This document shows, piece after piece, positions 13,557 through 20,457 of a DNA stretch of 21,124 nt (positions are counted from its first letter, which is position 1; each line of letters opens with the position of its first letter). The notes beneath the pieces are model-generated. The model did no database searches. It saw only the letters and a list, made by a program, of their open reading frames with translations, and was not told the origin of the DNA. Source of the DNA: Collinsella sp. (GTDB lineage Bacteria > Actinomycetota > Coriobacteriia > Coriobacteriales > Coriobacteriaceae). Both the position numbers and the translations under genes were made by a program. The stretch covers positions 1-21,124 of the forward strand of contig DXZN01000033.1 in NCBI GenBank assembly GCA_019419645.1. The letters run 5' to 3'.

Positions 13557-14918
13557 TTGTCTCGACTGAACAAAGGGGCCGCGGAGCAGCGTTTTCCACT
13601 GCCCGCCTTGCTCCAAAAGCTAGCCTGCGCCATGGCCGTGGCGCTCGCGCTGGTGTGCGCAGGGGCATATGCGCCCACGACCGCCCAGGCGCTTGAGACC
13701 GCAAAGATTACCGCCCGACCCAACACTGGTTCGGGCAGCGCTGTGGTCGGCGGTACCGAGACGCGCATTACCTGGGAGGTCCAGGCCGATGCCGACGAGG
13801 AGCTGAGCGGTCTTTCGCTGACGTTTGTCGACGGCACGACGTTTGGTACCGATGACACGCGATTGACGATGCTCTCGGGCGAGGACCTCATGGATCGTAC
13901 GCCCATGAAGCCCACGTGCAAGGCTGACGGCCAGACGCTCAAGATCGACTTTGGCGAGACGGCGCCTGCCGGCGGCTTTTTCCGTGTCGAGGTTTACGGC
14001 GTGACCTTCCCCGTCGAGGGCGGCGATGAGGCCTTTAGCGGCACCTGCACTTTGGCCGATGGCTCGACCAAGAAGATCTCCAAGATTCCGTCGGTGGAGA
14101 TCAAGGGCGTGACGGCATTCGATAACTTCCTGGCCGATCTTAAGGAGCAGCCGTGGGTCGAGGCCTGGAACTCCAATATGTTCCTGCGCCTGTTCTTAAA
14201 CCCAGTCATTTTGGTCCAAAGCCTGCCGATCGTCTTTAAGGGCTTCCTTATGTCGCTCTCGATCGTGCTTGTGGCGTTTCCGCTGGCAATTCCCTTTGGC
14301 TTTGCCTTGTCGCTCATGCGCATCTCCAAGTCGCGCATCCTGCGCTGCCTCGCCGGCATCTATGTGAATATCATCCGCGGTACGCCGGCGTTCCTGCAGA
14401 TCTATATCGCGTTCTTCGGTCTGCCGTTGGCCGGCGTCAAGGTTGATGACTACGTGCTTGGCGTTATCGTCATGGCCATGAACTCGTCTGCGTACCTATG
14501 CGAGATCTTCCGTGCCGGTATTCAATCGATCCCCAAGGGCCAAAACGAGGCTGCGCGTTCGCTGGGCATGAACGCGTTCCAGACGCTGCTCTATGTCATG
14601 ATTCCGCAGACGTTCCGTAATGTTTTGCCTACGCTGACCAGCGAGTTTATCTTGCTTTACAAGGATACGTCGCTGCTTGCCGCCGTGGGTGTGGTCGAGA
14701 TCGTCATGAACGCCCGTACCATCGTGGCCACGACGGGCTCCATTACACCGTACGTGGTTGCCGCCCTGTTCTATCTGGTCATCACCCTGCCGCTCGCTCG
14801 CTTGGTGAGCGGTCTTGAGGCGAGGCTTTTGGGCACGGCCGAGACCAAGAAGAAGCGTCCCGCCAAGAGCGCCGGACAGGTTGTCGCGACGCCCGCCGAT
14901 CACATCGCCGGTCTGTAA
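13557..14918 (+). CDS. Amino-acid ABC permease with secreted N-terminal domain
   Basis: Membrane permease of the polar amino-acid importer, of the His/Glu/Gln/Arg family. The permease core runs from about residue 205 to 430 with about five hydrophobic segments; the ATPase-contact EAA loop is visible (GQNEAARSLGMNAFQTLLYVMIPQ, split as GQNEAARSLGM then NAFQTLLY near residue 325-345). Such permeases are usually 215-250 residues; this one has 453. The first about 45 residues form a signal peptide ending in TTAQA, then about 155 residues of beta-rich sequence (ITWEVQADADEEL, GGFFRVEVYGVTFPVEGG) look like an extracellular immunoglobulin-like domain. TTG 13557 is chosen because AGGAG lies 5 nt upstream and the signal peptide follows. 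An upstream in-frame start at 13452 lies in the intra-operon hairpin region. Confidence 0.85.
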   Translation: MSRLNKGAAEQRFPLPALLQKLACAMAVALALVCAGAYAPTTAQALETAKITARPNTGSGSAVVGGTETRITWEVQADADEELSGLSLTFVDGTTFGTDDTRLTMLSGEDLMDRTPMKPTCKADGQTLKIDFGETAPAGGFFRVEVYGVTFPVEGGDEAFSGTCTLADGSTKKISKIPSVEIKGVTAFDNFLADLKEQPWVEAWNSNMFLRLFLNPVILVQSLPIVFKGFLMSLSIVLVAFPLAIPFGFALSLMRISKSRILRCLAGIYVNIIRGTPAFLQIYIAFFGLPLAGVKVDDYVLGVIVMAMNSSAYLCEIFRAGIQSIPKGQNEAARSLGMNAFQTLLYVMIPQTFRNVLPTLTSEFILLYKDTSLLAAVGVVEIVMNARTIVATTGSITPYVVAALFYLVITLPLARLVSGLEARLLGTAETKKKRPAKSAGQVVATPADHIAGL

Positions 14919-14930
14919 GGAGGTCCTATC

Positions 14931-15683
<753 letters not shown>

Positions 15684-15710
15684 CGGCGCGTCGAAGTTGT
15701 CGATATCACA

Positions 15711-15744
15711 AACGGGGACCGGATAGTATCCGGCCCCCGTTTTT
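15711..15744 (+). terminator. Intrinsic terminator of the importer operon
   Basis: ACGGGG (15712-15717) and CCGGATA (15719-15725) pair with TATCCGG (15727-15733) and CCCCGT (15735-15740), with a single-base loop region and a T-run at 15740-15744. It is a strong Rho-independent terminator. Confidence 0.9.
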
Positions 15745-15815
15745 GTTTGGGCATGAGCGACTGTTGTTGTGCGGTGCTCGGCTGTCAGTTGTCTTGCGAC
15801 TTTCTGACGGCTTCG

Positions 15816-16235
15816 TTAGGCCAGCTCCGCTCCCAGAGCCTTGCAGGCCGCCTCGCCCTCATCGTCGGGCGCATCGTAGCAAATGACGGAATCGACGACG
15901 TTGACGCCAGCCTCGTCGGCATCGGCCTTCCAGTTGTCCATCCACTCGCCCTCGGCCCACGAATAAGAGCCAAAGAGGACGACCTTCTTGTCGCCGAGGG
16001 TCTCCTTGACCTCGTCCCACATAGGCTGGAACTCGTCATACTCAAGCTCCTCGGAACCCATGGCGGGGCAGCCGAAGGCAATGGCGTCACAGCGGGCGGC
16101 CTTGTCTGCGGAGAAGTCGGCGCAAGAGATGACCTCTGCCTCGGCACCCGCGGACGTGGCACCTTCGGCGACGAGGTTTGCCATGGCCTCGGTATTGCCC
16201 GTGCCGCTCCAATAGACGACGGCAATCTTGCTCAT
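15816..16235 (-). CDS. Flavodoxin
   Basis: Short-chain flavodoxin of 139 residues, a cytosolic FMN electron carrier that replaces ferredoxin under iron limitation. The FMN phosphate loop is YWSGTGNTEAMA near residue 8. FGCPAMGSEELE and FGSYSWAEGEWMDNW provide the two isoalloxazine loops, typical of anaerobe flavodoxins. ATG 16235 follows AAAGGA; the long frame open to 16493 has no family content upstream of it. It follows the DUF3793 gene with 46 bp between, so the two are probably co-transcribed, which fits an iron-sparing role. Confidence 0.93.
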   Translation of the reverse strand: MSKIAVVYWSGTGNTEAMANLVAEGATSAGAEAEVISCADFSADKAARCDAIAFGCPAMGSEELEYDEFQPMWDEVKETLGDKKVVLFGSYSWAEGEWMDNWKADADEAGVNVVDSVICYDAPDDEGEAACKALGAELA

Positions 16236-16281
16236 ATGTTTTCCTTTCGGTTGTGCGGTGTGCGGCCGCGTTTTGTATGCT

Positions 16282-16986
16282 CTATCGGGTTGCCTGGACA
16301 AGTTGTCCCAGGGTGCAGCCCTGTTGATAGATGTAGGTAAGGTATTGCGTGCATGCGCGATAGGAATCGAAGGTCGTGAGCGCCTGCTCAACGTTTGTGT
16401 ATACCTTCCATGCACCAAAGACCTTATAGTTTTCGCCGTGCTGGACGATAAACTGATGGACATCTTCGTAGGGATAGCCCAAAAAATAGCCAATTACGTG
16501 GGGAAACTCGCACATGCATCCCGTATCGCAGTGCCTATTTCGCGCGAGTGCGCAGACGCTGCCGTCATAGGCGCTTTCTGCGGCATTGCTGCTTGCCAGC
16601 GTGATGCGCGCGGCGAGATGCACCAGGGATGCGGGCAGGTTGTGGACATCGTAACCTTCGGCGGCAAGCGCCGTCGTGGCGCGGGGGTCAGAGAGGTATC
16701 GCATGAGGTCCGCAGGGCGGTACACATAGATGAGCGCTCCGCAGGGGCGCCAGACCAAAACGCTCATATGGATTCCGAGTGGCTGGAGCTCGCGGTTGCA
16801 TTGGGCTATGACGGCGAGCAGGCGAGAGCGTCGCTCTTCGATATGGGCGGCGCTGGGTTTTCCGTTTTGGTTGGCGTAAACGCCGGGATAGGTAAAGAGC
16901 GAAGCCGGCTTGATACCTGCGAGCGTAGGGGAGCAGTTGCGCACGATTGCTGCCTGAAACGTTGGGATGTCTATGGTTCGAGTCAC
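16282..16986 (-). CDS. DUF3793 family protein
   Basis: A 234-residue cytosolic protein that matches the DUF3793 pattern: a C-terminal block with CEFPHVIGYFLGYPYEDV, HGENYKVFGAWKVY and a conserved Cys in YRACTQYLTYIY. It also has a Cys-rich spot, CDTGCMCEF, near residue 155, which could bind a metal; that is inference. Members of this family often lie near flavodoxin and ferrous-iron transport genes in anaerobes, as here (flavodoxin 46 bp downstream). GTG 16986 follows AAAGGAG. The biochemical role is not known. It is divergent from the HMA-domain gene through a symmetric promoter region. Confidence 0.85.
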   Translation of the reverse strand: MTRTIDIPTFQAAIVRNCSPTLAGIKPASLFTYPGVYANQNGKPSAAHIEERRSRLLAVIAQCNRELQPLGIHMSVLVWRPCGALIYVYRPADLMRYLSDPRATTALAAEGYDVHNLPASLVHLAARITLASSNAAESAYDGSVCALARNRHCDTGCMCEFPHVIGYFLGYPYEDVHQFIVQHGENYKVFGAWKVYTNVEQALTTFDSYRACTQYLTYIYQQGCTLGQLVQATR

Positions 16987-17025
16987 GATGCTCCTTTCGG
17001 GTCCCCAGTTGTTAGCCTAGGAAAA

Positions 17026-17053
17026 CTTATACACGAAAGTAAGCCTTGGTCAA
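17026..17053 (-). promoter_or_regulatory. Predicted promoter of the DUF3793-flavodoxin operon
   Basis: On the minus strand, TTGACC (plus-strand 17048-17053) and TATAAG (17026-17031) are separated by 16 bp, about 40 bp upstream of the GTG start. Imperfect direct repeats TTAGCCTAGG (17012-17021) and TAAGCCTTGG (17040-17049) flank the -10 element and could be a DtxR- or Fur-like operator. Confidence 0.55.
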
Positions 17054-17085
17054 CTAAAAAGTTTGAAGAGGGAAACTAATTGACC
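17048..17085. promoter_or_regulatory. Symmetric divergent control region
   Basis: GGTCAA (17048-17053) and TTGACC (17080-17085) are exact inverted copies at the two ends. Inside, AGTTT (17060-17064) and AAACT (17073-17077) form a second dyad 8 nt apart. The left TTGACC is the -35 box of the minus-strand operon. The right copy may be the -35 of the plus-strand gene with TAAGAT at 17106-17111, although the 20-bp spacing is long. A dimeric regulator binding here could control both directions. Confidence 0.45.
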
Positions 17086-17162
17086 GAACGGACATGATTT
17101 TGGAGTAAGATGGGACACCCCACGGGGGTATCTCTGAAATGGACCGTAAGGAAGGGGAGCGT

Positions 17163-17546
17163 ATGAGCGACTTGCTCAACCCAGCAAATATCATCGTGCT
17201 GGGCGTGATTGCTATCGGTATGTTCTTTGGGCTGCGCCGCATTGCGGCGTCGACGCATGGAAAGAGTTGCTGCAGTGATGGCGCGAGCGGCAAGAAAGCC
17301 AAGAGGGTTGTGGTGGCAGACACCGACGAGTCCCACTACCCCTATCGTGAGGAGCTGCTTATCGGCGGCATGAGCTGCGATGGCTGCGCTCAGAATGTGG
17401 CCAATGCCCTCAATGCGCTGAATGGTGTGTGGGCTACGGTAACGTACGCGGACCACACAGCGCGCGTGCGCTCCAAGCGGCCGATCGATCGCGGTGTCCT
17501 TGAGGCGGCAGTGAGGGATGCGGGTTACTACGTCATGACGCTGTAA
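17163..17546 (+). CDS. Membrane-anchored HMA-domain protein with FeoB-associated-like N-terminus
   Basis: A 127-residue protein in two parts. The first about 45 residues have one transmembrane helix (NIIVLGVIAIGMFFGL) followed by basic residues and GKSCCSDG, which resembles the small FeoB-associated Cys-rich membrane proteins. The second part (about residues 58-125) is a heavy-metal-associated ferredoxin-like domain with the metal motif GGMSCDGCAQNV. Together they suggest a membrane-tethered metal carrier or sensor facing the cytosol; the metal could be copper, iron or another ion. ATG 17163 follows AAGGAAGGGGAG; an ATG at 17139 would add 8 residues. Its neighbours, DUF3793 and flavodoxin, support a metal or redox context. 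Confidence 0.8.
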   Translation: MSDLLNPANIIVLGVIAIGMFFGLRRIAASTHGKSCCSDGASGKKAKRVVVADTDESHYPYREELLIGGMSCDGCAQNVANALNALNGVWATVTYADHTARVRSKRPIDRGVLEAAVRDAGYYVMTL

Positions 17547-17572
17547 GCGCCGCCTTGGATGCATTTCCTTGT

Positions 17573-17998
17573 CTAGGCTCGTCCACGCAGTTCGATGTCT
17601 TGAATGTCATCGAAATCGATGGCGATGTCTTTGAGCTTGAGGAGCTTGAAGACGGGGAGTGCCTCGTCGAGAATGCCGGTGCGGCTACGATAGCCGTACG
17701 TATCGTAATAGGTGACGCGCACCAGGTCGCCGCGTTTGAGGCCCTCGAGCTTTTCCGAAAGCTCGAGGGCTTTTTCTTCCGTGAGTTCGCATTTTGGCTC
17801 GGCGGTGATCTCTTGTTTGCGCACGAGCTCGTAGTATCCCGTGAGGGCGGCAAAGGGCATAAACTGCGCGGCACGGCCGGCGCGGACGGCGCCGTTGGCG
17901 GTGAGTTTGGGATCGGCGGAACGGCGTCTTCCCTCGGGGTCCGCCAGGCGCTCAAATGGGGTCGGCGGCCGCATCGGTTGTTGTTGGGGCTTAGGCAC
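17573..17998 (-). CDS. YolD-like protein
   Basis: A 141-residue protein with the YolD-like core: RAAQFMPFAALTGYYELVRK near residue 42, a long charged helix (LTEEKALELSEKLEGL) and a small beta region ending in DIAIDFDDIQDIEL. YolD-like proteins are typically encoded beside Y-family polymerases, where they may act like UmuD-type partners. GTG 17998 follows AGGAGG with 5-nt spacing, and its first 8 bases overlap the end of the polymerase gene, so translation is coupled. The family's biochemical role is not settled. Confidence 0.85.
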   Translation of the reverse strand: MPKPQQQPMRPPTPFERLADPEGRRRSADPKLTANGAVRAGRAAQFMPFAALTGYYELVRKQEITAEPKCELTEEKALELSEKLEGLKRGDLVRVTYYDTYGYRSRTGILDEALPVFKLLKLKDIAIDFDDIQDIELRGRA

Positions 17999-19496
17999 GA
18001 TGTCCTCCTACCTGATCGTTGCGCTCGCGTGCGGTGGCGCCGGCGGTAAAGCTCAATCCTTTGACCAGGGCGTTCTTGCCGTACTTGCCTTTTACGGCCA
18101 ACACGGCGCGCGCCAGGTCGCGCTCGCGCTCATCGGCCTCGATATCGCTGAACAGATCGACGGTAGCGAATTCCTCGGGCATGAGGTTGCCAAAGCCCAG
18201 GTTGATGCGCTTGACCGGTCGTTTGGGGTCGACAGTCTGCGCCCAGAGCTCATCGAAATAGCCCATGATCTTCTTAAACGAATTGGTGCGCTCGGGCAGT
18301 TTTCGCGAGGCGTTGGAGTGCGCGAAGAGTGCGGCATAGCCACCACGCGGTTTGCCGCCGTGTTCCCCCACGAAGATGCCATCGATTGCCTGCGCCTCGC
18401 GCACCAAGCGACGCCGTTCGTCATCGCACTGGACGGGTTTGGGCGCACGGGGTGCGAGTTCGGGGCCGGCAGTTGCGGCAGGCTCGATGCTTGACGTGCT
18501 CGAGCGCAGGTGCCCGCATCCGTCTACATATTGCGCCGTACCGCTGGCGTCGAGCCGGCGTATGTCGGCTCGCTCGCTCGCGTAGCCAACAAAGAGTGAG
18601 ATGCTGTCGCACACCACGTGCTTATCGACCAAGTCCAGCACGGCGTTGTCGACCATCTCGCGCAAAACGGTGTAAGCCTGCTCGTAGGCATAGCCCTTCG
18701 AGAGCACCTGTCCTGTGGTAGTCGAGGTTGCCTGCGGGCGATACGCTTGGATATCGGCGATGGTTGTCGGCTCGCGCCCGAAGGCGTGGTCGATGAGATA
18801 TTCGGCATTGACGCCGAGCTCGTCGTAAAGCAGGTTTTCGTCGAGCGCGGCGACACCCATCAGATCGTAGACGCCATACTTTTCGAGGCGGGCCGCCACA
18901 CCGGGGCCGATGCCCCAGATATCGGTGATGGGACGATGGGGCCAGATCTCCTTGCGAAAGGTCTCGTTGTCGAGTATGCCGATGCGGCTGGGTGCGTGCT
19001 TGGCGGTAATGTCGAGCGCTACCTTGGCCTGGAATAGGTTGGGGCCGATGCCGACCGTTGCCGTGATGCCGGTGCGCCCCAGGACCTCGTCACGCAGCAT
19101 ACAGGCGAAGCCTTCAGCGTCGGTGTGATAGAGGTCCAGATAGGGCGTCACGTCGATAAAGCATTCGTCGATGGAGTAGACGTGCACGTCTTGCGGACTC
19201 ACGTATTCCAGATAGATACCGTAGATTTGCGCTGACACCTCCATGTAGTGCTGCATGCGCGGTGCGGCCTTGATGTAGTCGATGCCGTCGGGAATCTCGA
19301 ACAGACGGCAGCGGTTGTGTATCCCGAGGTCCTTCATGGCCTGTGTGATGGCGAGGCAGATGGTCGTGCGCCCGCGCGATTCGTCGGCAACGACCAGGCA
19401 CGTAGTGAGTGGGTCGAGCCCTCGGTCGACGCACTCGACGCTGGCGTAAAACGTCTTAAGGTCGATGCAGATATAGGTGTGACGCTCGTGCCCCAC
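17991..19496 (-). CDS. Y-family DNA polymerase, UmuC/DinB-like
   Basis: Translesion DNA polymerase of 501 residues. The catalytic palm motifs are ICIDLKTFYASVEC at the N-terminus (first metal Asp, steric-gate region) and VYSIDECFIDVTPYL near residue 110 (Asp-Glu pair). TVGIGPNLFQAKVALDITAK and WGIGPGVAARLEKYGVYDL (helix-hairpin-helix DNA contact) follow. The C-terminal half is the little-finger region plus a longer tail with a low-complexity stretch. GTG 19496 is chosen because GGGAGG precedes it; ATG 19517 and ATG 19508 lie upstream in the same frame. A consensus promoter with LexA-like palindromes lies just upstream, so SOS induction is likely. It is the first gene of an operon with YolD. 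Confidence 0.93.
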   Translation of the reverse strand: MGHERHTYICIDLKTFYASVECVDRGLDPLTTCLVVADESRGRTTICLAITQAMKDLGIHNRCRLFEIPDGIDYIKAAPRMQHYMEVSAQIYGIYLEYVSPQDVHVYSIDECFIDVTPYLDLYHTDAEGFACMLRDEVLGRTGITATVGIGPNLFQAKVALDITAKHAPSRIGILDNETFRKEIWPHRPITDIWGIGPGVAARLEKYGVYDLMGVAALDENLLYDELGVNAEYLIDHAFGREPTTIADIQAYRPQATSTTTGQVLSKGYAYEQAYTVLREMVDNAVLDLVDKHVVCDSISLFVGYASERADIRRLDASGTAQYVDGCGHLRSSTSSIEPAATAGPELAPRAPKPVQCDDERRRLVREAQAIDGIFVGEHGGKPRGGYAALFAHSNASRKLPERTNSFKKIMGYFDELWAQTVDPKRPVKRINLGFGNLMPEEFATVDLFSDIEADERERDLARAVLAVKGKYGKNALVKGLSFTAGATARERNDQVGGHRA

Positions 19497-19509
19497 GCGG
19501 CCTCCCATC

Positions 19510-19542
19510 AAACACATGTTCTTATCGAATACCTGTTCGATA
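19510..19542 (-). promoter_or_regulatory. Tandem LexA-like operators of the polymerase operon
   Basis: TATCGAA (19523-19529) and TTCGATA (19536-19542) form a perfect 7-bp inverted repeat around 6 bases and contain GAAC-N4-ATTC on the minus strand. A second site, AAAC-N4-GTTC (19510-19521), follows directly. Both are one base from the Gram-positive LexA core GAAC-N4-GTTC. They sit just downstream of, and overlap, the -10 element, where LexA would block transcription. Confidence 0.65.
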
Positions 19543-19568
19543 ATACCCGCTCATCCGGACATCGTCAA
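19540..19568 (-). promoter_or_regulatory. Predicted promoter of the polymerase-YolD operon
   Basis: On the minus strand, TTGACG (plus-strand 19563-19568) and TATTAT (19540-19545) are separated by 17 bp. This is one of the best promoter matches in the window and lies directly upstream of the LexA-like sites. Confidence 0.65.
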
Positions 19569-19605
19569 AACCTGCCAAAAAAGGACTGGTTTGTTTTGGT
19601 AGGTA
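19568..19605 (+). repeat. Hairpin repeat family 2, solo arm (copy D)
   Basis: The stretch CCTGCCAAAAAAGGACTGG with GTTTGTTTTGGTAGG after it closely matches one arm of the hairpin at 20264-20332 (about 24 of 28 bases against the reverse complement of its right arm). It can also fold on itself: ACCTGCCAAAA with TTTTGGTAGGT is an 11-bp stem with one mismatch or wobble. It lies immediately upstream of the polymerase promoter. Confidence 0.6.
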
Positions 19606-19732
19606 TGGTCGTGCGGCTGCATCGGGTTTTTAACGCAGCTCTAAAGAGTGCGAAACAGCTCGGAAAACCTCGCTTCGTAGCATGGGCCTAACGATTGATA
19701 CCGCCTATACGCACAGAGGGGTTGTGGGAAAG

Positions 19733-20257
19733 ATGGTCAATTATGGGTTTGGTATGCCGACGCGCCTTGTTGCGGATGGAGACGTGGCTCGCTGGTGCGG
19801 ACGATTGGTCGCTCACTACGGTGGCACCAAGGCGTTGGTCGTGCTGGGCGGCGACAAGCATACGCGCGATGAGCTTGTCTCGGCGGCACTCGGCTCGCTT
19901 GATCGAGCTCTGCTCGAGCGCGTGCTTTTCCGCTGCGGCTCGGTTGAGGGCGACGGGGGAGATGGGCTGGTCGACGAGGCCGTGGCCCTGGCGACCGACG
20001 AGGGCGTGGACTTTGTCCTGGCGATCGGCGATGCCGATACAGCCGGCTTTGCACGCGAACTCGCCCGTTGCATGGCGGCGCTCGATGCCGGCGAAGACGG
20101 CTTTGTGCCTTATGGATGCATTGTCTCGGAGGGCAAGGTGCCTGCTGTCGTGGGCACCGGTGAGGTTCCGGTTTTTGCCATTATCGCGCCCGAATTGCTG
20201 GAGGGCATTGGGTCTCCTCTGCGTGAGTTGCTCGGTAGCGTCTGCGCCGCGGCCTAA
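19733..20257 (+). CDS. Half-length iron-alcohol-dehydrogenase-like protein
   Basis: A 174-residue protein that resembles the N-terminal nucleotide-binding domain of iron-containing alcohol dehydrogenases: NYGFGMPTRLVADGDVARW at the start, GTKALVVLGGD near residue 40, and EGVDFVLAIGDADTAGFARE, where the family normally has DFILAVGGGSxxDxAK. The GGGS cofactor loop is thus replaced by GDADT, and the whole metal-binding C-terminal domain (about 200 residues in complete enzymes) is absent. The frame is intact and codon use is normal, so it may be a functional binding protein and not a recent pseudogene. ATG 19733 starts at the family's usual MxN-F; ATG 19682 would add 17 residues without a clear ribosome site. 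Function unknown. Confidence 0.65.
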   Translation: MVNYGFGMPTRLVADGDVARWCGRLVAHYGGTKALVVLGGDKHTRDELVSAALGSLDRALLERVLFRCGSVEGDGGDGLVDEAVALATDEGVDFVLAIGDADTAGFARELARCMAALDAGEDGFVPYGCIVSEGKVPAVVGTGEVPVFAIIAPELLEGIGSPLRELLGSVCAAA

Positions 20258-20263
20258 TATTTG

Positions 20264-20332
20264 CCATAAAGGACGGGTTGTTTTTGGTTGATAAAGCGTT
20301 TGAACTGCCAAAATAAACCTGTCCCTTTTTGG
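20264..20332. repeat. Hairpin repeat family 2, full copy (copy C)
   Basis: The arms 20264-20287 (CCATAAAGGACGGG then TTGTTTTTGG) and 20308-20332 (CCAAAATAAACCTGTCCC then TTTTTGG) pair over about 24 positions with few mismatches around a 20-nt loop. It lies between the half-length dehydrogenase-like gene and the glucose-6-phosphate isomerase promoter, and may also end the upstream transcript. The motif GCCAAAATAA is shared with the loop of hairpin copy B at 11506-11515, hinting at a wider family. Confidence 0.75.
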
Positions 20333-20368
20333 TCGGTTGCCGTTTGGGGGCAGATTGATAACGCTCGC

Positions 20369-20396
20369 TGATTGTAGTCTTGACCTGCGCTAGAAT
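20369..20396 (+). promoter_or_regulatory. Possible promoter of pgi and leader hairpin
   Basis: A good -10 element TAGAAT (20391-20396) has a weak -35 TGATTG (20369-20374) at 16 bp. The predicted leader contains a hairpin, CGGGCGC (20414-20420) with GCGCCCG (20433-20439), whose loop displays a ribosome-site-like GGAGG. The true site AGGAGG is at 20447-20452. Confidence 0.4.
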
Positions 20397-20457
20397 AGTG
20401 GCATCTGAATATCCGGGCGCGCATGGAGGTGTGCGCCCGTATGCTGAGGAGGACTCT

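Noticed and set aside
12548..13942. 464-codon open frame on the minus strand opposite the importer genes
   Set aside because: Low-complexity Val/Leu/Gly-rich translation, antisense to two clear importer genes, no start signals; an artefact of GC-rich codon usage.
15745..15815. Terminator for the flavodoxin gene
   Set aside because: A GCCGTCAG/CTGACAGC dyad exists but no T-run follows on the minus strand.
18421..18856. Additional small frames within the polymerase gene
   Set aside because: All are off-frame shadows with Arg/Ser/Ala-rich translations and no ribosome sites.
19560..19680. tRNA or small RNA gene in the gap before the dehydrogenase-like gene
   Set aside because: The folding potential is explained by the repeat arm; no cloverleaf or T-loop motif was found.
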